Source of the DNA: Druceiella hillmani
Lineage: Eukaryota > Arthropoda > Insecta > Lepidoptera > Hepialidae
NCBI GenBank assembly: GCA_039881145.1
Contig: JAYKKI010000009.1
Span: forward strand, 9,115,501 to 9,179,500
Length of the DNA stretch: 64,000 bases
Direction of reading: 5' to 3'
Part shown: positions 1 to 13,721 of the stretch, in pieces
Layout: every line of letters begins with the position of its first letter
How positions within the stretch are numbered: position 1 is the first letter of the stretch
The notes under the pieces: generated by a model
The model's input: the letters and a program-made list of their open reading frames with translations, nothing else
What the model was told of the DNA's origin: nothing
Databases searched by the model: none
Translations under genes and position numbers: made by a program

Positions 1-716
1 CCACTTATTTACAGTACTAAGTTTAAAGGATGTAGGAGTTATTTATAATAAAACTCTTATTGATAATAAAGTGATTCGTGTATCGACCGTGGTTATATTT
101 AATAATGCTTTAACGCCATTTCCTTACTAGTGCCACCATCATATTGATAGATCAGTACACAATTCTCATGTACTTTTAACAGTTTGACTCACAAAAATAA
201 TTTGTAGAGCGATGCGCAATTATGAAGGTAGGTGTTAGTATATATTCACCACTTTATTTTCAGCTGTAAATTCGAAGTTCTTCCTAATAATCCACCATGT
301 GTTATATACTATTTGTTCCAACTCTAGAAGTGTACATTCGTATACCGAATAAAAAGTAATTGCGTATACATAATAAGAATAAAAAATGATTACACGTACC
401 TTCGAAATATGTAAATATGATGTACCGCCTGGAATTGAATTACTCTACGGGCACAAGGTCGCCACGGTCAGCTCTAAAAATTTTGTTTATTTCTCACACA
501 GTAATAGATGAGTATTTTTTATCGTAGACAACTTCTTAAAAAATATGAAAAATGAAACAATTACCTTTGTAAAGAAAAGATATGTTCGACTAATTAAAAG
601 TTTTTCGTGTTTCAAAAGAAACTTTAAAATATCAATTGTTCAATGATTTGCAACACATATAATCCAATAAAATTGCTTAATCCACTATAGAAATTCATAA
701 GTAATAAGAAGGTCGA
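1..716. other. AT-rich DNA, nothing recognised
   Basis: No coding pattern, repeat or RNA gene seen. Stops are frequent in all six frames. Confidence 0.6.
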
Positions 717-936
717 TACACACGCCCAAAGGCGCGCGCGTGCACATATGTACACGCACACGGGCTTTCCTGTATATCTGTGTATGTGTGTTTATACACA
801 CATACACACACGCGCGCGCATGTACACACACATATCCACATACACATATGCACACGTACACACACGAATGTATAAATACAAAATTGCACACGCACAGATG
901 CACACGCATGTACACACACACATGTATATACACATA
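717..936. repeat. Mixed CA/TG-rich microsatellite
   Basis: About 220 bp of alternating purine-pyrimidine DNA (CACACA, CGCGCG and TATACA blocks). Several overlapping open frames on both strands exist only because the repeat lacks stop codons; their products are His/Thr/Tyr- or Cys/Val-rich and are not credible proteins. CG-rich alternation such as cgcgcgcg can adopt Z-DNA (known property; not shown here). Confidence 0.95.
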
Positions 937-1835
937 AAGAATTTGCCGATATGTAATGATATAAAAGGAAACCATGGCGATTTACATGAATTTAAAAATA
1001 CTTTGCACATCCGGAATGGGTAAGTGATTCATTTACTTAACGTACATCGTACGTATGGAAATTTTAACAGATTTAAACTTTATGTTCTGTTTCTAGTAAA
1101 CAATTTCCAAATACTATAGTGAAGAGACAGTGAATGATAATGTAAATAAGGTACAACATGTGCAGTTTTTGATGCCAAACATCCCGTCATAATCTGTTAT
1201 TCTTCTTCCGATATACTTGTTATGATATTTGCTGGAAATAAGTCATAAGTACGTCAAAATAGCTACGTAACGCCTCAAGTGAAGGTTGCAGTGTTGACAA
1301 AATGTATCCATATATTTTTAAAATTAATCCATGTGCACAAATTTGCATTACTTAGGTATAAGTTTATAGACTATTATACTATTAGTACCAATATTATGTC
1401 CAACTGAACATAATATTAGTACTTGTATTTTAATTACCAGGTATATAAAATATAGATCAGAAATTATAGGTGCTTAAGTTTCTAAGTTATTAAGATATAC
1501 TTGGTAACAAAATAGGTCTAAAAATAAAAAAAAATAGTTCTGTATTCAAAGCAGCCATATAGACATAATTTTAAATAAGAGTTTTCTCTCTAGGTTAGAA
1601 AATTACATAACTTATCTAAAATTTAACATATTCAGTTCAGATGCTAAAAACGTATGTCGACGGATGGACGGACAACGTCACCACAAGAATAAGGTTCTTT
1701 TCTAAATCGAATTATAATCGATCGTAACTAGTTAGGTTTTCATGAGTTTAAATTACGCAATTAAATTATTATCTAACTGATTTATTTAATATTAAAAACT
1801 ATAATTTTTTGTTTTAAGAAATGAACCAATAAAAT
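937..1835. other. AT-rich DNA, nothing recognised
   Basis: No gene or clear repeat. A short GC-richer patch near 1655-1680 (cgacggatggacggac) resembles another patch near 45150, suggesting fragments of a shared dispersed repeat. Confidence 0.5.
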
Positions 1836-2490
1836 TCAAATTATCAACAAGGACAATTCACAGTAAAAACTAGTGGAATATAATAGATTATTTTTACTTT
1901 TTTGCTCTTGAAAATGTGATCGCATAAATAATAAGGCGTTCAATGTTTTACCAGATAAGAAGATTCGCAGTTTGTTGGAAAAATATACGCCGGAAGAAAA
2001 GACCTGCTTAGCTTCAACCCTTGAAGGCAGTATACACAATAAATATTTGTATGTAGTTATTAGGGAGTCTTCGCGTCTACTGCCAAAAGCACTATGATGA
2101 ATGCCCATTTCAAATGGAATGATGGATTGTAGATCTATGTTTTTTATGGAGGAATCTCGTTTCTGTTGTAGCTTTGTATATCTTCTTTTCCTGCTGTTGT
2201 ATGATAGTTAACTCCTTAAACCTCATCATCATTACTTATGGTTACAGCTGCCATCGTGGTTGTCGCAGACCTCGTCGTGAACTTACCTGCGTTCGCTTGA
2301 AACTTTTACAATAATTGTAAAATAAACTGTCTGATTTCATCTGAAGACACTTCCATAGCTGCGGTTGTGAAAAACTCTTCAATATCATGTAGATATTGTA
2401 AAACACCAAATGTAATCGTTCGTACCTTTTTTATTCTCTTTCTGATAGATAGGGCGAGTTCTTTATTGCATTCTTTTCATTGAAAATCTA
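1836..2490 (-). pseudogene. hAT-family transposase remnant (C-terminal part)
   Basis: The minus strand encodes, around 2020-1908, a stretch that fits the C-terminal dimerisation domain of hAT transposases: QVFSSG, then FSNKLR, then LNALLFMRSHF, in the family's order (VFS-x-G, an R-x-x-L region, then a hydrophobic 'LxFL' motif). Farther upstream on the same strand, at about 2490-2330, a different frame reads RIKKVRT and LQYLHDIEEF, like the region that precedes the domain in many insect copies. The two pieces are in different frames with stops between them, and no N-terminal catalytic part or BED finger was seen. hAT transposases normally run 600-700 residues, so this is a truncated, frameshifted relic. 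The family call rests on motif order only; terminal inverted repeats were not found. Confidence 0.6.
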
Positions 2491-2859
2491 ATTTTTTAAG
2501 CATAAACTGTAATTTAGAGTCCGCTTTCCACCGTTATTTTTATTACATCCAAACTACGATGAAATTTATGTAAAGTATTTAAGGTCTACAATGTTTGTTT
2601 GTAAATTTCACGTTGAATTTCAAATATAGTAATGTTTTCATATATGTTTTTTAATTTAAGAAATCAGCCAATTATATCTGACTAGGTACTTCACCTCGTT
2701 TTACAATTCAATATCAGATCCACGTTTATACCACATTATTCTAAAGTGTATTTTTAATATATTAGTTTTGGAGGGAAATTTATGGAAGGGTAAATGTTAC
2801 TCATGTTACTTTTTTAATATTGTATTTATATAAAAAGTCTGATTCCGGAAATTTAGGTT

Positions 2860-2957
2860 CATCCATAAAAAATCATTCAACAATATCTTTAATCTCTTCT
2901 TCGGTACCGGTATCCTTTAGTTTGGGTTCTGATTGCAGATCTGAAATTTTCTGTATT
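2860..2957 (-). other. Weak candidate exon or decayed coding piece
   Basis: On the minus strand an acceptor-like sequence (aaaatttcag) is followed by an open, acidic, Lys-rich stretch (LQSEPKLKD, then TGTEEEIKDIVE) that stops at a TGA. It lies upstream of the hAT remnant on the same strand and could be part of that element or an unrelated exon. An open frame this short is expected by chance in such DNA, so only the acceptor and the composition support it. Confidence 0.2.
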
Positions 2958-3195
2958 TTACACACCGATCGTTGCAAGTGTGTTATTCCTATGGTTATAA
3001 TATAGTCGATGGTTGATGTCAAAATTCTTACCTTTTATAACTTTTACACCGGCTCCATCTGTGGTTAAAAGAACATTAGAACACTCGAAATTTAGGTTAC
3101 ACTTACTCAAATATTAAATCGTTTAACCTCGATAACCGTAAATTTGTATTTGATTTAATTCTTTATTGTGAATATTTATGTTTAAATTTATCCAC

Positions 3196-3226
3196 GATTA
3201 TCTACTACCAAAAGTAGTAGATAATC
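3196..3226. repeat. Short perfect hairpin
   Basis: gattatctactac, a 5-base loop (caaaa), then gtagtagataatc: 13-bp perfect arms. Confidence 0.85.
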
Positions 3227-4903
3227 TTTAATATCAGAATTTAATTTGTTTGAATTGTTTAAATAATTAGTTGTTTGTTTAATTACTATGTTCTAAAATA
3301 ATCTTGGTTGAAATTGCAAGAGATTTTGGTAAACTAAAGCCAGACTCAAACGACAAAACACATATCTTAGATTTCAAAAGTACAACATTTGACAACCAAA
3401 ATTCTATCTAGGGCTGCCATTTTGATTAGATGAGCTTCTATATATGACACATTTGAATAATAATCTCTAAGTTTAATTATCTTTCGCGGAGGTTAATCAT
3501 TCATATTTCTAACTTGATATTTAACATGTTTAGTAGTAATTTAAGTATTGGCGTTATCGAAGACTTGCTCTGGCATGTCACCAATATGCCTTCTATGCCA
3601 ATATGTGTATATGTATAGCCCCAGTTGAACCACTAGAAGTAATAATTTTTTCCAGTGTTTGCATTTTACATTTTATTTATTATTTTCTCTAAAGAAATGT
3701 TCCCATATGGAAGATAGTGTGCATTGGTTTAAAAATTTCTTTTATTTTTTTTGATATCCTAAAAAAATAACAGAATAAAAATTAAGTGCATAGAACGCTT
3801 TAAAAATATAACGTCGATTATTTTATGTCAACACAAATATTAATATCAAGTTTAATTTAATTTATAATTTATTAACAGAACCAAAATTTGTTTTATCGAA
3901 ACCGATGTTACGATATTGTTACATTCAAAACTTTTTCAAATGTTAATTAATTCATAGGTCGGAGAAATTGTTCTCCATTTCACTTTATTTCTTCCCTACC
4001 CTCAAACAAATGTATTTTCTATAGGTATAAATTTACAGATTTGTTTGGTTGGTAATTCTAAAATTGTTGCAAAATTTAAACAAGTGAGTTAATAGGTAAA
4101 AAAATTTTAAATATTCAAAAGTTGTCTCATGTTTGTTTAATTTACGATATAAACGGAGAATCTAATGTGTACCAACATGCTGAATTTACCTGTAATTTCA
4201 CGACAATGTCTAATAATTTCACAATCACAAATCATAAGACATAATAGAAAATATTTAACTCTTAAGTTTGGTAAATAGACAATGCCGAACTCTATTCTTT
4301 ATTTGAAAGGGTTATTCCTCGCTCAGTATTTGTGGTGTCGTGCGAGAAATAACAGAGTGAAAAATAAATCAGAGGGAATTACCTCAAAGCAATTAGTTAG
4401 TACAGACAGAGAGCGCTACCCCTATTGTAATACAAATTAAGTTACAAAATCATTGGTATGCAATTAAAATAATTTATGTACAGTAAATCGGTACTTTATC
4501 GGAATGTTATTTTAAAATATAATTAAATCGATAAATTGCAAAATTACATAATTCTGTCTTCTTATTTACCAAACCTTACAAATAAACAAACAAATAAAAA
4601 AAAATAAATAAACAAGCTTGTTCTGTTTATATTAAATATCCAGCTTTTTAATATGTCTGCTCTATTGGACGACCCGATTTAGGCAAGTTTGCTCTAATTT
4701 ATGGTGTCTAATATAAGATATAAGAGAAACAAGTTCATTTGCATGATTTTGATGAACTGAAAACGAATTTGTTCATAATTTCCCTCCGTAATGTTATTAC
4801 AGGAATAGCGAATAACATTTATTCCGAAAACACTGCCTGGATATTAAAATATAATTTTATTTTGCCTCTGCTTCTATCTTTATAAATAATTCTTTAGATA
4901 ATT
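3227..4903. other. AT-rich DNA, nothing recognised
   Basis: No gene, RNA or clear repeat seen; only short chance open frames. Confidence 0.5.
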
Positions 4904-5317
4904 TTGTGCTACTTTACTCTGTTGCTATACGTCTTGTTTCATCTCTCATTGAAAATTACATTTAACATAATGTACTTTAAGGTTTTTTTAATACAAATTA
5001 AGGTTAAGAGAGCTTTAATTGGTTTTGGTAGCAACTGTTCATTAATATTTAATGCGGACATTCTAACTAATGTTATAAATGCAAAAGTATTTTTGTTTAT
5101 CGTTCTTTTACTCCGTATTGAGATAGAAGATCAGTATAATTTAGTGCACAGAGATATTTCAGGTGGCAGAAAAGTGACATAGACCACTTCTGATTCTAGT
5201 TATTTTTATGGAATATTTTATTTTATGGACAAATGGAAAATATTTAAAAATTACAATATCAGAATCACCTATGGTTTTCTTGTAACCTTTGACTGGGCTA
5301 CTTAGAACTAATTTTTT

Positions 5318-5891
<574 letters not shown>

Positions 5892-7397
5892 CCTTTGAAA
5901 ATACGGAGGAATAATGAAGCAATATATAAACGGATCGACGGTATATTTGGAAACATTACATTACATAAACAACATAAATAAGGAATATATAAATTCCTTT
6001 TATCTGTAATTTATATAAAAATATTTTTGATTTCATATCGTATTGTATTATACAAAATTACGAAAATAAATTGTAGCAATTTAGTTCATATTTTTCTACC
6101 CTTTATATTTTAGATGGCGCTACATTTTTAAACAATAACCACGCAATAATAGCTCGCGTAAAAGCTAGTTTTATATAAACTTAAATAAATATATAAATCA
6201 TAAGTTCATCGACCAATAATAATTAAATAAAAGTGAATTGGCCTATTATCTTTTCTTTTTCAAATTCTTTATCCACATTAATGTTTATACCTATGAATAA
6301 TTAACCGTCCAAATTTGCTAGACCTTAACTTTATGCCAATTCTGAAGAGTTGTGAAAATTATAGACAAGTGTAGAAAGCCATTTTATACCGCTTATTTTA
6401 ATATGAAACTGACAATAATAATTGTTAAAATGTAGAAAGAAGTGGTTCTTTGGGTTTTTTTTGCTCATAATTCCAGTTATTCCAGTTGCTCATAATTGAT
6501 TAAAAAATCAATAGTTATATTGCTGATGTAAAATTGCTACGTAAAGATAAATGTTCATATAAAATAACGTAACCGCAGTGTACTTTAATGTCCTATAAAT
6601 AAGTATTGTAGAAAATAAAATATGCCTAATTTACGAAGGAAACAAATAAGTCAAATCAACAATTATATTTGGTGTGTAAGTTGTTTTGATTTAAAAACAA
6701 ATTATTATGGCAATTGATTAGGCGGCATGACATTATATTTCAGACAGCTTTTAAATTAAGATAATAAACAAATTAATGACAAAAAACATTCGCTCGCGTC
6801 ACTCATCGTTCAATAAATGTTAGCGGTAGTATTACAATTTTATGACATTTAAGTCTGATAATTGCGGTTAATGTTATTTTGTGCAGACAAAAAAATTAAG
6901 TTTTTGCCGCATACGTTTTTAGTTTAAAGTACATGCAATCTTGACTCACGCGTACATTTGTATTTAACGATTCTACTAACATTATTTATTAATTAGTATG
7001 TAACAACTCAAGCTTATTATTATAAAGGATATATCGACGATCTTTCGATGTCAGAGTTGGACAAAAGTGAACACGCTGAATTAATTCATGCCGAGAGGCT
7101 GTTATAATGCGCATATTATCCGATAGTATGTATCTGTTTCAAAATATCTCGCCTAGTAAAAAACCGGGGTATCGTAAAAGATCGATAACATGTGTGTCCT
7201 TATATCGGTTACACTCATTTCTCTCAGAAAACGCTTGACGTAGAAATTTGAAGCTTAGCACTGTAAAAAAATATTTTAATTCGTGTATATAGAAATATCT
7301 AAAACTCAGAAATATGGGGAGGAAATAGAGGTTTCGTTTGAAATAGTACCAAAAATATTCTTGTCATAATTTTAGGTACCACTGAAAAAAAATTTAA

Positions 7398-7546
7398 AAT
7401 ATGCCCCCCTTCCCTTATTTTCAAATTTATAGTCTATAATTAAAAAAAAATTAGTTCTTAGTAGCCCAGTGAAAGGTTGTAAGAAAACCATAGGGTGATT
7501 CTGATATTATAATTTTTAAATATTTTCCACTTGCCGAAGACAAAGT
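7398..7546. repeat. Right arm of the long inverted repeat inside copy A
   Basis: Reverse-complement partner of 5225-5352, with scattered substitutions and small indels, so the inverted repeat is old. Confidence 0.8.
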
Positions 7547-7790
7547 AGAAAATACATTTGCATTTTCCTACTTTCAAAGCCTATTTTCTTACAAACTATT
7601 TGACTATATCATGACAAACCATTCGACCACATTTCAAGCTATCAACTTTCTTGAAATATTCCTACGGCAATTAAAGAGGAGATAAATAAATGTCTTGAAA
7701 ATATTTCTTCCCATTTTATGTCATGTGGTACATCATTTGAAAAAGCTACAAACAGTTCTCAGTTATGAGGAATACAGAGGAATTAATGAG

Positions 7791-7842
7791 GAATACAAAC
7801 AGTTCTTCAGGAATACAAACAGTTCTTCAGGAATACAAACAG
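7791..7842. repeat. 20-bp tandem repeat
   Basis: Unit gaatacaaacagttcttcag twice in full plus 12 bases of a third copy. Copies are identical, so the event looks recent. Confidence 0.95.
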
Positions 7843-8664
7843 AGTTTTTTGTATTTTTATTGTTCCAAGAAAATATTCCGAAAAATATGCAAAAACATCG
7901 TGTACCGCCGCCTTACATTTAAAACTACTTAGCCTCAAATCGTGAAAAAGCAAAGTTCGTGTAAACTGTCTAGAAAATTTGAAGAAATCTGTAGCAATTA
8001 TCCTGAGTCTGATAATTTTTTTAATATGTCCCATATTTTCAGGCCTGTAAAAATAATAGAATATTTTTCGTCGCAATGTATTTACATTGCAAAAATTTAA
8101 TACTTGTGCATAGTCTAACAGAAATACTATAGATATATGCATGAATCTTTAAAACTTTTTTTCCTTTATTGATCGTAAATTTCTGCACATAAATCGAGTA
8201 TTCTTCATTTTTGGACAGCCAACTTGTTTAAGTATACGCAAACATGTTGTGTTCGTCCGTAATAATGTTTTTAATGTAGTTTCATATCTAGTTTTCACTA
8301 AATTTATTCTTTTTTCTTTTTGTAAATTTTATAAATGCTTGGTGTATTAACACACAAAACCTGTCTTCAAGTTATACGGCGATATTCTTTTAATCATCTT
8401 TCGTCGCGGTTAACATCATCTTGCACAAACATGTCATTAGGACGTGTAATATTGAAATTATCACTCGATTAATATGATGACACTACATTGAATGCACCTT
8501 TCCGTGCCTAAAGGTGCTTATCTGCCGATATGTCCTTCATGAAGTCATATCCGATAATAACACCTAGCTATATTTTAGGCAATTCAAATAGCTTCTAAAA
8601 TCTCGATTTCAGTAATGATCAGTAGTACAATCCGTCAGAAAAATTATTAATTGATTGATCTCAG

Positions 8665-8723
8665 ACACACACATATATTTGTGTGTATATATGTGTGTGT
8701 ATATGTGTATATATGTGTATATA

Positions 8724-8767
<44 letters not shown>
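8665..8767. repeat. TG/TA microsatellite
   Basis: A cacacac start, then mixed tgtgta blocks, then a long (TA)n run. The open frame through it is an artefact. Confidence 0.95.
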
Positions 8768-8773
<6 letters not shown>

Positions 8774-10994
8774 TAAGATATTTGGTAGTACAATGATAGT
8801 TGACTGTACATTTTCTTTACAACTGATTGAAACAACATTTATAATGCCCCAAAATAAAATCCAATGAAAGTCTAATCAAAAACATGGATAAGATAAAAAT
8901 CTAAATATTTTAAAACATTCTTAGTCACGTTAGACCTTGGTAATAATTTGTTGATTCCTTAAGGTGTAATTATTAATTCAATTTTTGCAAATAACTAAAA
9001 TTTGTATAGCAGATTTTAAATTATTAAACGTTTAACAATATAACTGATATTAATAGAAAAAGATTTTTAATTTTCCAAGGAGTCGTATTTTTAGTAAATT
9101 AATTATTGTATTGTTAGCAGTCGAAAAATAGGTATCAGTTTACAACAAGTAAATATTTTTAACTCTTGAACTTGATTGAATTCAGTCAATGGTATACCGT
9201 TGAAGGTAAGGAATTTAATGTTGCGGGTAGAGAATATACTTTTGGATGATGAGTAGAGGGAGAGGATAAACTTCAGTTGCGGGAAAAGTTTATAATTATT
9301 TATTGAAACCGAAATTTAAAACGATGTTTTAAATTTTAGCAAGCGTGATGGATTAGTAACCAAGTGTTGACAAACTTTTAGTGATGTGATCTTGTAGAAC
9401 AAAAGTAGGAGGTTTTGTGTAAAGATCAATACTAGATTAGATACTATCTGCTTTGAAGCAATTTTTTAACTTTAAAGCAATTATTTTACTTTTTACTCTA
9501 CTTTGGTAGTTACATCCATCACGGTAATCAATCATGCAATTGGGATTTTTTTGAACGTAACCCCTCAGTATGCTTCAAGTCATAAATAGAGATATCTCCA
9601 GTTTGTGAATTATAACAATTTGATAATTATGACTTTTTAATTTATGCTCAAATACAGACAAATTTCAGACAATCGAGTAAATTTTATTCTAAAAAAAACT
9701 CTGTGTACGCTATAAAAACACTGCTTGTGCAAAAACACTGTGTTTAGTCAGTGTTTCAAAGTGAAATATAATGCTGGCGAAAACAATTTGCATTTTGTTA
9801 CCTAAATATGCCCAAAACTCTTTGTTACTTTGGTGGTGACAAAATATCAATGTCTTTCTAGGAAGCGTTACAGTTATTACGTTTTCTTTAAGTAAACAAA
9901 TCAGTCCTTCTACAAAATCGTTTTTTTTATTCTGTGACTTAATATTTGATAATCTGGGATGTAGCGCACTAACTTCTATTCTTTCTTTTCAAAATCAATA
10001 AATAAAACAAATTAATTTAAGTGTTCTTGTAATATCGCATTATATTTGGAATGAAGTTTTGTAATTTGTGTCTTTCAACATGAATTCCAATAATTTTCCA
10101 TCTTTGTCTTTTAACCGGCGTATTATTTTCCTAATGCACGAATGCGTTTAGCTCAAGATTGAGGCAATATCGAGTTATTTTTATCAAATCCTTTAGCAAG
10201 ATTCCTATTAAGGAATTGAAATCATTGTTACTACAATAAAAATATAGTACCTCCATTTTCTGATTATACGGACAGACCAATTAGGTCTAGATCTTTCAAG
10301 GGATGTATTTACATAAAATGTTGTTAGCATATACCCTAATTTTTAATATTTAATATTTAGTTCGTTGATTGAACATATCGATATCGCAATTATAATCAAG
10401 TGATTAATATTTTCCTCAGCTTATATCGCATTAACAAATATAATGCAAAATTACAGTTATAATGATTATGTTTATCTTATAATAAGTAGTTTACTTGCTG
10501 GCAAAAATTAATTAAGGTCTATTTTCTGTGACTTAATCTCAATAGTTACTAATGGATTAAATTAAAAATTTAATCAAACTTAGATAACATATCAGTGTAG
10601 CAAAATTGGAGTGTAAAAACAAAAAATAATAAATAAAAAATGCAAATTGACAATCGACCATTTTTATAAAACGACGCTGTCAAGATTCGAGAACTTAAGA
10701 TAATTATACTTTGCTTAAAGTTGAAACTCTAATATAAATGTTTTTCTACGATCATTTGTGCGATCATAGCAGCTTTTTTCTTCTATTCCATTTTTCAACG
10801 GTGAGATAAAATATGTCATATACACTTGTGTCACGTAGCAGTTTTTAATTGAAAATATCCCAGCAACTGCAACATAATATTTTATAAACTGTCCATTGCT
10901 CGGAGTAGGGGTTTTATTTGAACATACCAAATGTCTTAAGTGAAAGTTTCATTAATATACTCGCAAAAACAATCAAAATCTTGAAATCTCAATG
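8768..10994. other. AT-rich DNA, nothing recognised
   Basis: No gene, RNA or repeat array seen in 2.2 kb. The longest open frame (minus, 10930-10715, 71 codons) has no family signature. Confidence 0.5.
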
Positions 10995-10997
10995 CAA

Positions 10998-11100
10998 ATA
11001 TGTAAATATATATACACATATACATATAAAAAATATAAATATGTCTGCGTGTGTCTGTGCTCACGCGCGCGCGTGTATGTGTGTGTGTGTGTGTGTATTG
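10998..11100. repeat. Compound microsatellite (TA, CG, TG)
   Basis: tatataca blocks, then cgcgcgcg, then (TG)n. Alternating purine-pyrimidine throughout. Confidence 0.9.
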
Positions 11101-11278
11101 TTTAATATATTATATTACCATGAATGCCATCAAACATTTTTCAATTTAGTAAGATATGACAACATAGATTTCAATATAAATTGCATTTGTTTCTGCTATG
11201 GAGTTAAGTACGCTTTTCGTTTAGTGTGAGTTAAATTAGAATTCTCATAACTACATAAATATTTTGACCGCTATTTAC

Positions 11279-11330
11279 TATATATGATGTATAAAATATT
11301 TTATTATATATGATGTATAAAATTATTTTA
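11279..11330. repeat. Short tandem duplication
   Basis: The block 'tatatgatgtataaaat' occurs twice about 26 bp apart. Confidence 0.85.
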
Positions 11331-12924
11331 TAAAAGTAGCCTACAATATTATTCAACATGAAGATAAAGTAGCCATAGTTACAAAGGTTTGATTTGTCGG
11401 CGAAGTAGACAATTTAAAAGTTACTTGATCATCAAAAAGTGAAATAACTTGTTGGCCAACACATCAGATGTAAAACCTGGCAAAATTAAAATTTCTGGCA
11501 AGTTTTCCGAAGTTATTTCCGTTCCAGCCGACGCTCATTCAACGTTCACTCATCACGCAGCGAAATTTTCTCACAAACTTATTTCTCAGCCGTTACATTA
11601 AGAAGAAAGTATTAAGGAAGTTTTCTTTATACAAAAAGAAAATTCAAATTATTGTTAATTGACATTTTAAGTGCTCCGTGGTTATAACCAAAAACTCTTA
11701 TATATAAGGAGGAAAAAGTTCCTAATATATAAACGATAGAAGTTGGTGGACAGATTGTTGTTGTCTATCTTATGTGTAACTCAATCGACTTGACTTATTT
11801 ATCGTAAAGAAAGAGTAAATAATCTTGCAGTAAATATGCAGTAATGAATTATTATTTTAAAATATTGAAATTCTATGTATGCATGGCATATTTTTACATT
11901 CTATATAATCCTATTATTTTATACTGATTTTTACATTTTATTTTTCTTTTGTGGCAAATACCATTGATATTGCGAGCACTTTCGAATTAAGTGTTTGTTT
12001 CTTTCCGGTAAAATAATTAATTTAGTTTTAATAAATAACAAAAATTATTGTAAATGAATTAAGTTATTAAGAATAAAAAATCTTTTCATTTTGACAGCAA
12101 CATCATCAACTTTTTTTTTGTGCGTTTTTAAAATATTTTTTCTACCAAATTTGAGTTATCATAAAATTACTTATCATTCAAATTTAAAAATGTTTTAAAA
12201 TTTTTCAGGGTATCTGAAAATAAAATCTTTAAGGAACCTTAATTGTATTAAAAAAACATATTTTCTAATTACGGATAAATAAATGAGAGTATGAATCTAA
12301 TTTAATTAATATTCAAATTCTTGCAAAAAATTAATACTGTTAATAGTAAGTTACTAAATTTGGAAAAACAATTTGTGATAAGTAAACAAAACAGAGCTGT
12401 TTAGAAAATAATTACAAGTAATTGATTAGATAACGAAGACGACTCTTTGTGTTCTCAAGTTTGCAAGCTTAAATTCGTCATTGAAAAGATCGAAGAACAG
12501 TTTTTCATAATTGTGATAGATTTTCCTAACTTTCCAGACGTTTTCTACTTTGGAGCAATTGTCTTATTTATCGATCGTTATTTTCTTACTTTATGAAAAT
12601 ACTTTACATAATAATAAAACTTCGAGTATAATAACTTTAATATTGCATTAGCACGACTTAATTTGTCATTTGGTTTATTGACGATTTCTATAATCATTAG
12701 CGGCAGTAATATAATATATTGACAATAAAAATCATAATTGATAAGAAAATTATTGACAAATAAATACGTTAAAGTGGAAATGAAATTGTTAAAAATGTTT
12801 ATAAAATAGCTATTTTAATTAATAAATTTAATAAAAGTTATGTTTGTGGGTAAGTGTTTTGATTTATGCTAGAAAAATAAGCTGAAATAAAAAAATATAC
12901 AGACGCATAAAACAAGGTGTATTA
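11331..12924. other. AT-rich DNA; fragment of a dispersed repeat
   Basis: No gene seen. About 12670-12700 (ggtttattgacgatttct) recurs at 23524-23545, and both lie near hairpins sharing a TCGATATTTT/AAAATATCGA core (12925-12959 and 23442-23476), so they seem to be pieces of one repeat family. Confidence 0.5.
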
Positions 12925-12959
12925 CATCGTCGATATTTTGAAGAAAAATATCGACGATG
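12925..12959. repeat. Perfect 15-bp hairpin
   Basis: catcgtcgatatttt, a 5-base loop (gaaga), aaaatatcgacgatg. The block aaggtgtatt lies just before it (12914) and just after it (12961), so the hairpin sits between short direct repeats. Confidence 0.9.
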
Positions 12960-13306
12960 CAAGGTGTATTGCATCGATTTATTTTTATAAAGGTTTTTGT
13001 AATATAGTTAAAACCCTAACAGTTTAAATGATTGATACTTTACAGAACAATTTTACCCTATTCCATTACAATTAATACATTTTTAGGTTACATTTGCACA
13101 TATAACAATCGCTTAACGTTGTAATTCCCCTAAGGGCAGTAATAATACCGTGAGGTGTATATAAAATGAAATTAATTTGAACAATATAATATATAGTGAA
13201 TTAAATATAAATATCTATATAATTTTATATTATGTGTTATTATAGACATAGTCATTAAAATATGTTTGCTCTATCGGGCAGTGACAGGATACCGCTCTTC
13301 CAGAAC

Positions 13307-13549
13307 TCAGCCTTCAAAGAAATTAGTGAGTACGGTTGTAAAATTGTTGCAGTCACAGAAACGCTGCCTATGTAAAAAGGTCTTAAGGACCTGAAGCTGA
13401 TGGTCATAAGATGGTTTAGAACCTTCTCGTGTCAGGATCGCAAGAATAACTCGATGGGTGAGATAAGTATCAGGGCCTGCTGTGGAAGAGGCCAGCGCGA
13501 TTTTGATGACGTTCCTTGTGGTCTCAATCAAAGATAAAAATTTATGCAA
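13307..13549 (-). other. Unrecognised 80-codon open frame in GC-richer DNA
   Basis: The patch at about 13270-13550 is clearly richer in G+C than its surroundings. On the minus strand it holds an open frame with ordinary amino-acid composition, unlike the Ile/Phe/Lys-rich chance frames elsewhere. Visible stretches include ASSTAGPDTYLTHRV and FLHRQRFCDCNNF. I recognise no domain, signal peptide or membrane segment. No convincing splice sites or promoter decide the start. It could be an exon, a fragment of a transposable-element protein, or an open stretch in a SINE-like repeat. Confidence 0.3.
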
Positions 13550-13663
13550 CTTCCATAAACATATTAATTTTTTTCTTTATTTTGTGACTTAACGCCAAAA
13601 ATATATACACCCCCTCCACCCTCTTCTTACCACAGTTCGTAAACTGGTGATTCTGAAATAATT

Positions 13664-13664
<1 letters not shown>

Positions 13665-13719
<55 letters not shown>

Positions 13720-13721
13720 TA
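13665..13721. repeat. (TA)n microsatellite
   Basis: TA run ending in acacatata. Confidence 0.97.

Noticed and set aside
7807..8142. 111-codon minus-strand frame as a gene
   Set aside because: It lies in a dispersed repeat whose other copy (25741-26060) has several stops in the same frame.
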